In this document: positions 11,626 to 23,376 of the stretch, piece after piece
Layout: each line of letters opens with the position of its first letter
Numbering within the stretch: position 1 is the first letter of the stretch
DNA from: Cliona cf. orientalis
Lineage: Eukaryota; Porifera; Demospongiae; Clionaida; Clionaidae
Direction of reading: 5' to 3'
DNA length: 64,000 bases
NCBI GenBank assembly: GCA_963930775.1
Contig: OZ005701.1
Coordinates: forward strand, 2,542,001 to 2,606,000
Program-made: the position numbers and the translations under genes
Notes under the pieces: model-generated
Told to the model about the DNA's origin: nothing
The model's input: the letters and a program-made list of their open reading frames with translations, nothing else
Database searches by the model: none

Positions 11626-14600
11626 TCAGCTTTGGTCTGTATCTGAGTCATCGGGGCTAGCGGCCAAACAAGTGGCATCCTTAGGTAAAACAGGCTGTAC
11701 TGATGATAGGTCATCCATCTCCTATGGGAACAAGTATACATACATACACACATACCATAATTATACTCTGGTTAATAGGCGCATGCGTTTATAACGGTAA
11801 ATGGAACGGTAGTAAAGGATATGCGGCGCATAACCATAATTTTGGGCATGCGATGCGAGGCACACTAGCTAGCTTGATCGATCAAGCGTGTTAGTGTTTA
11901 CAGCTGCCGCTAGCGCTGCAGCTGAGGTGTGAATCAATATCAAGATGATGAGTGCTGGCGATTTATCTGAAAACTTGATCTTCTTATATGACAGCATTAT
12001 TCATGGCCATCATTTCCAGCCAGATGTTGAGGTCATAGAACGCCACGCCTATTAAGCGCATGGCTGGAAGAGAGTATGCGCTTAATAGCGGGGTGCACTT
12101 AATAACCAAAGTCTACGGTATACATGTATCCAAGATGTACTACAGTCTGTCAGTGTGATAATGAGTATAGTATACTGCAGGATCTCCCAACCCACCCGCT
12201 AATTTAATAGAATGTACAATACAGTACATGTACATGTACATCGCCGCCCAAATTTGACACTTGCGTGCTCATAATTTCAATACCTATTACATGATCAGGT
12301 TACGGTAGGCGATGAATCACTAAACTAGAGGAGGCAGCGATACTATCATTCTACGAATGCGTACACACCAAATTGATACTAAATTCAAGTGAAGGCATTG
12401 GATAGTATCGAATGTCTCATGTCAATTACTGCTATGACGTGGCTAGTAGCCTGTTACTCTATCGATCCAATCTTAATTAACTTAAGTATGAACGTGACTA
12501 CTACTAGTTTCACACCAATAGATCTATTATGATATACGTTATAAAAATAGCTGTAGCCAGTACATGTTGATTCTCACTGTTAACATTTTTCCTGTTACAT
12601 GTACAACTACGTGTACATGCACATGTACATGTACATGTAGGTGTAGTCAGACCTACATACATGTATTATGTATGAGGCTAATAGGAGTACCCCAATAGAG
12701 TGCAATGTTGTAGAGCCAATAAATGATTGTGCATGTGTTCTCACCTCCAATTCCCTCATGACCTGGTCCAGAAAATCAGAAGAATTCTCTTTGTAAGCAA
12801 TAGCTGCCTTGATGGATTCCCGGAATACCTACATGTACATGTACATGCATATGTAGGATACATAAAATGTCATGTATGATAACATTATTATTATGGACAA
12901 AACGCAGCACATTATATCCATCGCACGTAAATGTAGGCCCAAACATACCCAATTTATATAATATTATTGGGTCGTGCACGTGTATCTGCTTGGTACCCTT
13001 TTCCCCTAACGACTCTTTTGTCATACAGCCAGGACTTAGACCATATAGGCAATGGTTTAGAGTACTACATCCATGTTCTCCATAAGGGCACATAATATTA
13101 TACATGTACATGTACATAATTGCCCCAGTACTGTAGTGTCCCGGGTAAGCACCCATGGATGCTTTAGATATAATTCACGATTTTGGCACTTACTCGAGAT
13201 ATACAATCCTATAATAGAAGCTGCTGCAATGAAATACGGAGCATGGGCGTTTGCCCAGGACACTACGGTATACCCTTTGCAGGGACCAACAGCTTTGTTG
13301 TCACTTCAGACTCCGCCCAAGACACACCCTCCCCAATACACCTTACCCTAATTGGCTAGGGAAAGGCACGGTACGGGATAATGTACACTCGCCAAAACGT
13401 GATACTGTTAACACAGTGTAAACAATGCCACCCACATCACTGCATTGGGAATACCTAGGCTTGTACACATACAATGACTACACTTACCGGAATACCTAAC
13501 CAACCACGAATAAACTGATAAGGTATTCCGATATGTGTAAGTATGGAACACAATAATAATATTATTATTAATACTGTAGGCGTGGGTTTATAAGAGCACC
13601 TAGGAATTAAGCACACATTTTATTTACATGTAGGTGCATATATTCTTCCCGGTATACATGGCAATAGGCACACTAGCCGTCATTACAGCATGGATCAATC
13701 AGCATGTAATATAATGTGTGCCTTCGCTTTGCTAATTTTGCAATACATGCATACTCTTAAAACCCACGTACACATGCAAAAGCTGTGTGATTGTATCAAG
13801 TGCCTTTAATTTAGCCAATATTATTGTGTATATATACCCTGACAAGTAGCTAAATCTGGACAATCATATAGTAGTATGTACGTACCTTAACTACATTGGT
13901 TCCATCCGATGCTGACACAAAGAAGAAAGGTAAGTGATGGGTTCTGGCAAACTTGAAACTCTTTTTCGTTACTTGATAGTCCACTGTCATATGTGCATGT
14001 ACATGTACATATGTTCGAGTATGAGTATACAAGATACATATACATGTAATAGTTATCTGATAGTAATTGGGGTGCATGAGATGCATGGGTCGAATGCACC
14101 CCAATTACTGTCAGATAACTATTTTGTTGGTAGTTGACGTCTGTTCATCATTGGCCTACTTTATGATGACCCAACCCCTTCCCATAGCCAGCAAACTGCC
14201 TATAAAAACTTTGGTTGCTAGGCAACTACCAAAAAATACATGTATAATTATGCATGCGAGCATGTGTATGATTTACACATTTAGTAAGCGCGCTAAAGAA
14301 CATGAACATGATACTATGTGAGACGGAGCGTTTGGTGAGACTTTGATCATGTTTCACTCGTTATGCTCAAGCCTGCGATAAGGCATATTGGGAGAATGTG
14401 AGTTGAGGCAAGCATGCAACCACATCAAAGCTTTTGTCCCCACCCCAATTCCTACACCAAAGAAAATGCTGTATCAAAGACATATTCAGTCAATATCCCT
14501 CAAGTATATACACTGGGGAGAATACTGATGTCACATGTACACGTACAATAATGATGAGCAGAGCAAAGCATATTATGCAAACAAAACACTATGATATAGG

Positions 14601-16631
14601 ATGTGCACATGTATACATACATGTACACGCACTATTAATCCTATACAATATTGCACATGTACATATACATGTACATGTACATGTGCATGTAAGTAAATAG
14701 TGTATTAGCATGAGCTTAACTTTAGCAACCGACCATCAATCTTGTTTCCGACCAGTATGCATGGTATATCAGGTCTGTGCTGCCTCAGCTCATCGTACCA
14801 GTGGGCCAGGTTCTTATAAGTGATCTTCCTGGTCGTATCAAACACCTAAGGCAGATGTACATTAAGCTATTAAGCTACAAGTACATATAGCATGCATGTA
14901 CATGTCTACTATACCAGGGAACAGAATCCAATCCGATGCATAATTTAATGAAGTTATGACTTTAAACTCCACCCAGTCCTTTGATGTTTATATAATTATC
15001 CCATAGTCAAACCGGGTGGCCCACCCTAATTCAGGTATGCTGGAGGAACACTGCTATACAGCTGGTTGCTATGTGATGTCCATCACAGTTTGGTAGCCAT
15101 TACCGTAGCAACATAAACTTCAACCCCAAATTGTGGGATAGCTAGAGGTGGTAGAGTAGTGACTGCTACCAAAATAGTTAGACGTTGGTTTGGTAATTGC
15201 TTTGCCACTTCGCAGAATTAGCATCAACTATCATAAAAATTAATGTCTGTGGGTTGAAGTGTACAATAACTACCATCAAGGGCTTAGACAGTCATTGATA
15301 GGTTACAGTGGTGTTATAACCAACAAGCATGCAATCAGCAATGTTGCTAGGGCTTTCTGAAGGCTCTGGAGCCATTCCAATGAACAAGATCTTTTTTTTC
15401 ATTAACAAGCGCGTTTGATGCTACAATCATGGGATAACGTGGCTAGTATGCATGAGTTATTCACAGTAAGCTCACATACTCAGAGAAAATCTATCTCCCT
15501 AGCTGTATGCCAACTGTTAGTACAGTGCGCATGCAGCAGCAAGAACTTTGAACCTATTTTTTCGTAGACCACACCCCTCAATGCAAGTCAACACAGGCTG
15601 CTTGAACTCACCACTGCAATGGCGATGTTCGAGCAGAGCGAGAACATCATATCTACCACCACAATATGACAAAGAACAGACCTTGTCTCTTGCTTTGCTC
15701 GAGGCTTGGTGGCCTGCTAAGCAGGCCTGAAAAATATTTTTCATTGTATATAGTATAACTACTAAGCATCCCACAATATTAATTGCTCAATGTCATGCTT
15801 ACAATGTACATGTATATGTACATGCAGACTATAATGGTAGACTACTATAGCCTTATCCCTAGGTTCTCCCTCACTCCCAGTCTTGCAGCTTACTTGTTGA
15901 AAGCTGGGCGAGTACCAGGGAACAAGGCTTATGAGTTGACTTACCAGTATACAGGCGTGGGCTTGGTGGTAGTAGGAAGAGTGCATGCTGTTGAATCTCT
16001 CCTGACCAGCTGTGTCCCAAAAGTCTACACGGGAGTGGCCAAGGTAATAAACTATGGAGATGAATACTATGAGAACTCTACACACTAGTCTAGTTTGAGG
16101 AATATTATTTCAGGCTATCGAAGAGAGGTGAGAGAGAGAGAGAGAGGAAGAGAGAGAGAGAGAGAGAGAGAAGGGAGGAGGGAAGGAGGGAGGGAGAAGT
16201 TGATCATCAAACATACCAACATTAATTCGTCTTCCCTTTATCTTTGTCTCATACTTGAAGAGAGTGAGGGCATACGTAGACTGGCGCTGGGGTGTGCTAT
16301 GTCAGCACTGTTAAGGTGACAGCAATTCACAAACGCATGCATACTGTAGAGTTACAAATTAATTTTATTAAATGGATACTATTGGTCTGCAAGGAATCTC
16401 TCCACCAATCTGTAGAATTCGGAAGCTCATAGGTTGCATTGTTTATGGTGTGTTCTTATTAGAAATTATGACTTACTTTGATTTCCCCACTGCACTGTCT
16501 CCTAAACAGATCACCTTAATCGCTATGGAGTCTTTACTGCCCGATACTTTTAGTTCACTTGACTGTCTCGGCACTCCGTCCATATCCTTGGAAGTTTGAG
16601 TTTCGCCACTGGCGCGGCTTTCTTCAGCCAT
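11626..16631 (-). CDS. RABL2: RABL2-like small GTPase (eight exons)
   Basis: Exons read by eye (minus): 16477-16631, 16380-16409, 16217-16296, 15945-16024, 14734-14845, 13886-13983, 12745-12828, 11626-11721. All are GT-AG with matching phases and total 735 nt (244 aa). GTPase motifs are P-loop GDSAVGKS (44-51), WDTAGQE (91-97), NKID (149-152) and SAS (176-178). The stretch ALTLFKYETK, the FVSASDGTNVVK block and the tail are characteristic of RABL2 rather than canonical Rabs, and there is no C-terminal prenylation cysteine motif. In other animals RABL2 acts in ciliary and flagellar intraflagellar transport. Exon 2 is only 30 nt. The exon 5 donor (GTCGGT) is weak but is the only one that keeps the frame. 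The start is the ATG at 16631, giving a ~35-residue extension before the G domain. Confidence 0.9.
13140..13262. repeat. Foldback repeat, GGTAAGCACCCATG family, copy in RABL2 intron
   Basis: The left end is ccgggtaagcacccatgg and the right end is catgggcgtttgcccagg, inverted relative to each other. It is related to 1843-1910 and 32423-32487 but has a longer centre. It lies in the RABL2 intron between exons 7 and 6. Confidence 0.55.
14048..14123. repeat. Near-perfect 29-bp hairpin in RABL2 intron
   Basis: Arms 14048-14076 and 14095-14123 are inverted repeats with one mismatch in 29, around an 18-base loop. Downstream sequence (aaaaactttggttgctaggca) is shared with 38735-38890 and with 8690-8915, so this hairpin is probably the end of a dispersed element. 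Confidence 0.7.
16129..16198. repeat. (GA)n / purine-rich microsatellite
   Basis: About 70 bases of GA and GGA repeats inside the RABL2 intron between exons 3 and 4. On the RABL2 sense strand it is a pyrimidine tract. Confidence 0.9.
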
Positions 16632-17097
16632 TGATGAATCTCAGTTAGGATATGTCAGTTAGACGACCTTTACCACTCGTGTTTCAGTGCATGCATATGC
16701 GCATGCTCACGACCACGGGCCCCCGCGCCGCACGTACGGACCCGTACACGTACATAGCGCGACCCTTTACCAGAGAAGCAAGTTTTCGTCTCCCAGTGCA
16801 GTATCAACGACGTCTCAGTAAAATTCTCTCTAGGTTTCGTAAATCTTTTGTTATTCGTGAACCGGTACCGGAACTCGATCGATTCGAAATGAATCGCACC
16901 ATCTATGATCGCACTAAGCTTATGTACCGACATAATAGATAGACTACGTGAATTCATGTTGTCTCCTGTCAATTTTATTCAGTCACATACTATTTTTGTA
17001 TAGCTACCCCAAGCATATTATAGCTAGCTACTCAAAAAGCAAGTATAGGTAGGATATATTCAGTCTTGCATACTGTGCTAACTAGTTATTACGTCCT
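16632..17097. other. RABL2 upstream region
   Basis: This is the presumed RABL2 5' UTR and promoter, with CG-rich palindromic sequence near 16690-16760. A 96-residue plus-strand open frame begins 21 bp from the RABL2 start codon. It is basic and has no recognised domain, so I did not call it a gene. Confidence 0.4.
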
Positions 17098-17506
17098 TAC
17101 GTCCAGAGTCCCAATTAGAAACAAAGAATTCGGCTCTCGCTATGATGAAATTATGATGAAATGATGATGAAACCTATGATGAAACTTATGATGTAATTGC
17201 TGTGAAACTATTTCAAAATGTTTAGCGCGCATGAAAGGTTGTTGGGACCCAGAATTCGAACCTAGCGTAGGAGAGATCGTGGACTATCCGATGATATCCT
17301 TATGGCGTTTCTCTCAGTTCGCTTTCTCTAGCGAGCTCGCTTTCAGAGCTGGGGGATTCCCTATTCAGTCGAGCACATGGCAGGTGAAGGTCAACCGGCT
17401 CAAGCCGCGCGCCCCAATATTGTACGCGTATACGGAGCATGCGCAGTTTGTCGATGTGTCCTAGTTCGAATTTATGGCGGCGTATTCGTGAGGGACTCTG
17501 GACGTA
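17098..17506. mobile_element. TIR-bounded element, about 410 bp
   Basis: The ends are tacgtccagagtccc (17098-17112) and its exact inverse gggactctggacgta (17492-17506). Inside are repeated atgatgaaac motifs on the left and a 77-codon open frame (17231-17464) without recognised similarity. The size and perfect 15-bp ends suggest a non-autonomous DNA transposon; no sure target duplication was seen. Confidence 0.55.
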
Positions 17507-18435
17507 GTCTCTAAGTTGTTCATTATCTCCCCAGTAGCAATTTACTTTTCTGTGGTTATGAGGTAATTATAGTGTAATTATGATGAAACCTATGGTGTAA
17601 TCTATGAGGTAATTATGAGAAAATTCAGGGCCTCGCTGGAGCCTTTCTGAGACTTGAAAATCAGTAAATATGTAGAGTATCTTACGCGTGTATCCAGCGA
17701 ATAGATTACAAGCTGAGCGCTACTTTCTCTGAGAAGTACTGTTGGTTGAACTTCACGTGTTTTCTTGGCTTACGTAATGCCATGGATAAATAAAGCTAGC
17801 CTTGCGCTATATATAGCACGCATCACTGCCACAAGGGGCTGGCCCGCGCGCGACTGCAGCAGCGTGACCAACCTGAACTTCGGAAGGAATACTGTGTTGT
17901 CGAGTTCGTCTCTGTGATTGAAGCATCGAAACTTGTTGCTATCAAGGTTGAGAGTCGATCTTAGATGCCATCTCCATGATTTCTGGGGCCAGCGTCGATC
18001 GATGTGTACGCATTCTATTGACGACCTTTTACCACATGCACCATTACACTGTGCAGCTACTGGGGAGATGGTCAAGTGTTCATTCTATAAAAATTTAATT
18101 ATTCCTTTCAGTACTAAGTTAACTACAAGTATCATAATAGCAATAAATTTTATATCACGAGTATTTTATCAATTAATTATCAAGATTAAGTAATCCTTTA
18201 GCATTAGGCCAAGTAGCAAACCCTATAGGTGCTTGTAATTAATATTGTTACACACACAGATGAAAATTAAATTTGATATTAAAGTTTGTAATATATTTTG
18301 CACTTTAGCCACTACGATATCATGATCTAAGTGCTTAATTCATTGTTGCATGATCGTATTTCGTATGACGAGATTTGGTTTAGAAAGTGAGTACCGAGAA
18401 GGCTTTGAAACCATAGCTAATCGGAATCGGAAATG
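17507..18435. other. Intergenic region left of the LTR element
   Basis: It includes the motif atgatgaaacctatg again near 17580 and an open frame of 101 codons on the minus strand (17770-18075) without a recognised domain. A tattgacgacctttta motif near 18015 is shared with the miniature repeats at 7470 and 43416. No gene is supported. Confidence 0.4.
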
Positions 18436-18440
18436 CTACT

Positions 18441-18698
18441 TGTGGTGTCGTTACCACAAAGAGGCTGCTAACTAGCTAGCTACCTAATGTACCCACAAGT
18501 GGTGAGCCTACCTAGCCTAGCTAGTACTCAGTCACAGAGAGAGGGGGGGAATAACTTTTTATTAAAACAGAGACATGGACATACAATGAGGACTGACAAC
18601 TGACAGAACTGAACCAAACAGGAAATACAAGAGATTAAATACTAACACAAATTAGGGGGTGTGTGTGTCAACCACACATCCTGTGTAACTCTACCACA
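18441..18698 (-). repeat. 3' LTR of the gypsy-type element
   Basis: Starts tgtggtgtcgttaccacaa and ends ctctaccaca in plus orientation. It has a 9-bp stretch (in gacaactgacagaactgaac) that is absent from the other LTR. Confidence 0.92.
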
Positions 18699-18711
18699 TT
18701 CCTCCCTCCTT
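18699..18711 (-). promoter_or_regulatory. Polypurine tract
   Basis: Read on the minus strand, AAGGAGGGAGGAA directly precedes the 3' LTR. This is the expected position of the plus-strand DNA synthesis primer in LTR elements. Confidence 0.75.
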
Positions 18712-18835
18712 AATGAGGAAGCTCACAAAAATGAATTAACTAGAATAAGGGTGCATACAGCAAGTGTGTTTGCACAAATCAGAAAAGTGTAAGGTGAAGT
18801 GTGCACAAATCAATAAGAGAATAATATGATACAAG

Positions 18836-21800
18836 TCAAATAACCATTACATGATTAGTTCCAAAACCAACAGGGTCATACCTATGAGGAGGTTGCCTAG
18901 CTCTGGTAGGATAACGACGTGGAAGGATGGATGACTGTTCAGTGTCAGGTGGACTAGTCTCCTCAGTTGGAGTTTCAGGATTTTCTGGAGTACCTGCTCT
19001 TGGTTCCTCGGGTAAACTGCTGTCAGCTGGATCTTCCATATTAGGATCAGTTCCAGGACTACTGACTTCTGAAGCAGTCTCAAAGGTGTCTGTATCAACC
19101 TCTGAGTTAGAATTCTCAGTTTCTTGAGTTACTCGAGGAGCAGGTGACAACCAGTCTTTGATTTGATCTGCATGTCTTTTCCACCTTTGACCACGGTCAG
19201 TTTCGACCAGATAAGTAACTGGACCAATAACTTCCATGACAGTAGCTGGTATCCAGTCTGGACCTTCATGATGGTTTCGTACCATGACTCTGTCTCCAGC
19301 AATCCACGCTCTAGAACGAGACCTTCTGTCATGTGCTGACTTCTGTTGAGATTGCTTGTCCAGCACAGACTTCTCACAACTCGGTTGCAGCAGGCTTAGT
19401 CGAGTCCTGAGGTCTCTCTGAAAGAGGAGTTTGCAAGGAGGTACTCCTGTAGTTGCATGTGCAGTGGATCTGTAGGTAAGGAGATATGAAGACAGTCTCT
19501 GGCATAAAGATCGACCATCGTTAGCAGATGCTTTCAAGCTCTGTTTCAGTGACTGAACAAACCTTTCGGCTAACCCATTCGAAGCTGGGTGATATGGTGC
19601 ACTCTTAACATGTTTGATTCCATTGCGTTTGGTGAATTCGTCAAACTCTTCTGCGATGAATTGTGGACCATTGTCCGTTACGATCTGTTCTGGTATACCG
19701 TGTACTGAAAACCATTCACGCAAAACATTCAACGTCTTGGAAACTGTGGTAGTAGTCATTACTCTTACTTCAGGCCACTTAGAGTAAGCATCAACACATA
19801 CTAGGAACATCACTCCTTGGAAAGGACCAGCAAAGTCTAAGTGTACTCTCTGCCACGGCTTAGAGGGCCATATCCATGGATGTAGTGGTGCCGCTGGAGG
19901 TGCTCCTTTCACAGCTTGGCACGACTGACAAGATTTCGCTAACTGCTCCAAGTCCTTGTCAAGCCCTGGCCACCACATGTAACTGCGAGCAACAGACTTC
20001 ATACGTGTCACTCCTGGATGGTCCTTGTGGAGCTCTTCCATGAGCTGATCTCTCAATCTGTGGGGGATGATGACTCGAATTCCCCAGAGTAGACACCCCT
20101 CCTCCACCGTTAACTCGTTTCGTCTGTCGGAGAAGGGACGCAAGTACTGTGGTACTTGATGTGGCCAACTTCCTTTCGTATAGCGATACACTTTGCTTAG
20201 GATTCGATCTGAGTGAGTTGCAGCTCGTAGCTGACGTACTGTGACAGGCAGTGCTTCCATCTGCGAGATGTTAAAAATCTTGGAGTCATTGTTAGTCTCT
20301 TCAGGAGGAACATCACTTAGCGGCAGGCGAGAGAAACCATCAGCATTGCCATGGTCTCCTGTAGGACGAAATTCAATCTCATAATGATATGCAGACAGAA
20401 TCCAAGACCACCTTTGTAGTCTGGCAGCAGCGAGCGGCGGAATGCCCTTTTTCGGACCGAGGATAGCAGTAAGGGGCTTGTGGTCAGTAACTATAGTGAA
20501 TGACCGACCGTAGAGGTACGAATGAAAACGCTTCACTCCGAAAATCAACGATAACGCCTCTTTTTCAACTTGAGCGTAATTCTTTTCACTACTCGTGAGT
20601 GTACGTGAGGCAAAAGCCACTGGACGTTCTGTGCCGTCGGGTAGCACATGTGCGATCACTGCTCCGATTCCGTACGCAGAAGCATCTCCAGCCATGCAGA
20701 TGGGCAAATCTGGATTGTAGTGCATGAGGACATCTGAAGAGGTGAGTGTCTGTTTGGCGAGTTCAAAGCTCTTTTGACACTTTTCAGCCCATTTCCATTT
20801 GGCATCTTTTCGAAGGAGATCATTCAAGGGAGCTAGGATGGTTGCGGCATTCGGAATGAACTTTCCATAATAATTAATCAGACCCAGGAACGAACGTAAC
20901 TCCTGGATATTCTTGGAAGCTGGAGCATCCATTATGGCTTTCAACTTCTCCTTTGTAGGGTGGAGTCCCTCTGCGTCAATACGATGACCTAGAAAAATCA
21001 CACTCGACTGAAGGAAACGACATTTCGACTTCTTTACGTGAATGCCATATCGTAGGAGGCGCTGCAAGATTTCCTCCAAACGCTCCAAGTGCTCCTCTGT
21101 GGACTTGCCAGTAATAATGATGTCGTCAATATAGCAAGCTACTCCCTCAACTCCCTGAAGTATCGTATCCATGATCCGTTGGAAAACTGCAGGGGCCGAC
21201 GCAATCCCGAAGGGAAGCCTAGTATACTGGTATAGGCCCTTGTGTGTATTTATCGTCACGAATTTCCGGGACTCTTCATCCATGATGAGCTGATTATACG
21301 CATGACTCAAATCGAGGGTAGTGAATTGCTTGCCTCCGGCAAGGGTAGCGAATATGTCGTCTGGCTTGGGCAGGGGGTATTGATCGACATCCAGCACAGG
21401 GTTTACGGTCACCTTGTAGTCACCGCACAGGCGTAGCTGGCCATCAGGTTTGGGCACAGTGACAACCGGTGCTGCCCACTCACTGTAATTGGTTTTCTCT
21501 AACACACCATCTCGTTCCAATCGATCTAGTTCACTCTCAACACGTTCCTTCAATGCCAGGGGGACCGATCGAGGCTTGAAAAACTTCGGTGAGGCTCCAG
21601 GTGTGACACTGAGCTTGGCGGTGAAGGGTGTTATAGTGCCCAGCGTCTCACTGAAAACTTCCTGGTACTGCTCTTGAAGTGCAGCAACTCGACTCGTTAC
21701 ACTAGCGGTTGTGGGGGACACTTTCCCAATCTTTCTCCAGTCCAATCTCACAACTCTCAGCCAGTCACGACCCATTAGACACGGACCGGACCCAGATACA

Positions 21801-22432
21801 ACGAGGAGCTTCAAACTCTTGTGATGCTGCTGACCGTACTTAACGTCCACAGTCATGGTGCCTTTCACGGGGATCTGCTCGCCAGTGTAGGTCTTGAGGA
21901 TGACGCCAGTAGGTTGCAGCGTGGAGTGGGTGAGAAGTGAGGCTACAGCTGACTCTGGAGCCAGGGAGACTGCTGCTCCAGTATCCACCTCCATGGTGAG
22001 GGGTTGCCCATTGACCTCCAGCTCTGCCTTGTAGGGAGGGGAAGACTTATTCTGGACCACAAACAGAGATTCCTCTTGACTGTCTGAGGTCTGATCAGGC
22101 TCTGTAGAGGACACCCACTTTGTTTTCTTAGCTTGCCCTTTGGGGTGTTTCCCTGGTTGCTTTGATCTGCACACTGGTGCGATATGCCCTATCTTTCCAC
22201 ACTTGTGGCATGTAGCAGACCTAAATTTACAATCTTTCTGATCATGGTTTCCTCGCCCACACTGACCACAGGGTTTGGCAGGTGCGTCAACAGCCAGCAC
22301 GGGTGCAGCACGGCTTCCTTTGAGCTCCTTAGCCTGCTTGGCGGCAGCTTCCATTCCTTGTGAAATTTCCACAGCTTTATCCAACGTCGGACTGGCCTTA
22401 AACTTTCTGAATATTATCGCTCTGCATACCAC
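18836..22432 (-). CDS. Gag C-terminus and Pol polyprotein of the gypsy-type element
   Basis: An 1198-codon open frame. Two CCHC zinc knuckles lie at residues 55-68 and 75-88 and belong to the Gag C-terminus. The aspartic protease has DTG at 150-152. Reverse transcriptase has LDLSHAYN near 373 and the catalytic YIDD at 434-437. RNase H has GDAS near 582 and TDHKPL near 649. Integrase has an HHCC finger (H802/H805?, C835, C838) and the catalytic triad D866, D920, E956, followed by a GPVTYLV motif and a Pro/Glu-rich tail. No chromodomain was recognised. The frame is intact over all catalytic residues. Its first ~12 residues are an out-of-frame reading upstream of the gag frame break. Confidence 0.93.
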   Translation of the reverse strand: MVCRAIIFRKFKASPTLDKAVEISQGMEAAAKQAKELKGSRAAPVLAVDAPAKPCGQCGRGNHDQKDCKFRSATCHKCGKIGHIAPVCRSKQPGKHPKGQAKKTKWVSSTEPDQTSDSQEESLFVVQNKSSPPYKAELEVNGQPLTMEVDTGAAVSLAPESAVASLLTHSTLQPTGVILKTYTGEQIPVKGTMTVDVKYGQQHHKSLKLLVVSGSGPCLMGRDWLRVVRLDWRKIGKVSPTTASVTSRVAALQEQYQEVFSETLGTITPFTAKLSVTPGASPKFFKPRSVPLALKERVESELDRLERDGVLEKTNYSEWAAPVVTVPKPDGQLRLCGDYKVTVNPVLDVDQYPLPKPDDIFATLAGGKQFTTLDLSHAYNQLIMDEESRKFVTINTHKGLYQYTRLPFGIASAPAVFQRIMDTILQGVEGVACYIDDIIITGKSTEEHLERLEEILQRLLRYGIHVKKSKCRFLQSSVIFLGHRIDAEGLHPTKEKLKAIMDAPASKNIQELRSFLGLINYYGKFIPNAATILAPLNDLLRKDAKWKWAEKCQKSFELAKQTLTSSDVLMHYNPDLPICMAGDASAYGIGAVIAHVLPDGTERPVAFASRTLTSSEKNYAQVEKEALSLIFGVKRFHSYLYGRSFTIVTDHKPLTAILGPKKGIPPLAAARLQRWSWILSAYHYEIEFRPTGDHGNADGFSRLPLSDVPPEETNNDSKIFNISQMEALPVTVRQLRAATHSDRILSKVYRYTKGSWPHQVPQYLRPFSDRRNELTVEEGCLLWGIRVIIPHRLRDQLMEELHKDHPGVTRMKSVARSYMWWPGLDKDLEQLAKSCQSCQAVKGAPPAAPLHPWIWPSKPWQRVHLDFAGPFQGVMFLVCVDAYSKWPEVRVMTTTTVSKTLNVLREWFSVHGIPEQIVTDNGPQFIAEEFDEFTKRNGIKHVKSAPYHPASNGLAERFVQSLKQSLKASANDGRSLCQRLSSYLLTYRSTAHATTGVPPCKLLFQRDLRTRLSLLQPSCEKSVLDKQSQQKSAHDRRSRSRAWIAGDRVMVRNHHEGPDWIPATVMEVIGPVTYLVETDRGQRWKRHADQIKDWLSPAPRVTQETENSNSEVDTDTFETASEVSSPGTDPNMEDPADSSLPEEPRAGTPENPETPTEETSPPDTEQSSILPRRYPTRARQPPHRYDPVGFGTNHVMVI

Positions 22433-23376
22433 ACACTAGTTTATCACGCAAAGCTTCAGTGAGAAAGGTACCAAATTTGCATCTGCTTGCCAAGCGTCGC
22501 AGGGAAGCAAGGTAGTCAGCGATCGATTCACCAGTCTTCTGATCACGTCGATAAAAGTGAAAACGCTCCGCTATTATGATGGGCTCCGGGTCATAGTGCT
22601 TCTTCATCAGTTCATCGTAGGATTTGTCCTTCGGAAGTTCAGGAGAAACGAGCCCACGAAGAAGCGTGTAATGCAGGGGTGGGCAAATGGGAGCCAAAGA
22701 GCCAATTGGGCCCCAATTCCTTGATTATTAGTTTCTCATCAGGTAGTTTCCCAACATACCATGCGGGCGGGCGGGTATTACCATTATTTAATTAATGCTG
22801 ACCACAACTTATGCAACACTTGAAAGGCACATAAAATGTATGGTGCTGCCTGGGCAAACATTGCTATTGGCACACACAAACAGTATACTAGTCACAAAAG
22901 TGGCATCAAGAGTATCAGTCATGAAAGTAGCATGGTTAGGCAGTACACAGATGCTTACCAGAGCCATAGCACCCCCTAGCTCTTCAACAACATTGTAGCT
23001 GCTGCACACGGTCGGTCACGTGATTGTCCACGCCTTTTATTACGTCATTGGAATGCACTAATGAAATAATGGTGATAAATTCTAACTTGAAAAATTGATG
23101 CGGGCGGTTGATGAGAAACTAATAATCAACGAATTGGGGCCTTGTGGCTCTACCAGGATTTCTTGTGGCTCTTGGCTAAGATCTGACAATAATGTATTAG
23201 CTACACTAAGCTAGATTTGTCACTGCCTTTAGGTATTTTATTTGTGTAATAATATCAGCTAGCTATTTACAATACGAGGCTCAAGGGATATTTCATCAAG
23301 TATGCTCTTTTCTCAAGCTGAAGAGATACCTAATAATCATCCTGAGTAGTTTTGCCAGCCCCCGTAATGTTTCATA

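Noticed and set aside
16652..16942. Plus-strand 96-residue ORF divergent from RABL2
   Set aside because: Overlaps the likely RABL2 5' UTR and CG-rich promoter, with Arg-rich composition and no recognised domain; the opposite strand is equally open.
17770..18193. Overlapping minus and plus open frames left of the LTR element
   Set aside because: Both strands are open in the same place, with no domain and no splice-supported extension.
18836..19098. Envelope-like gene after integrase, which would make the element retrovirus-like
   Set aside because: The frame after integrase is a short Pro/Glu/Ser-rich tail without signal peptide or membrane segment; no envelope is present.
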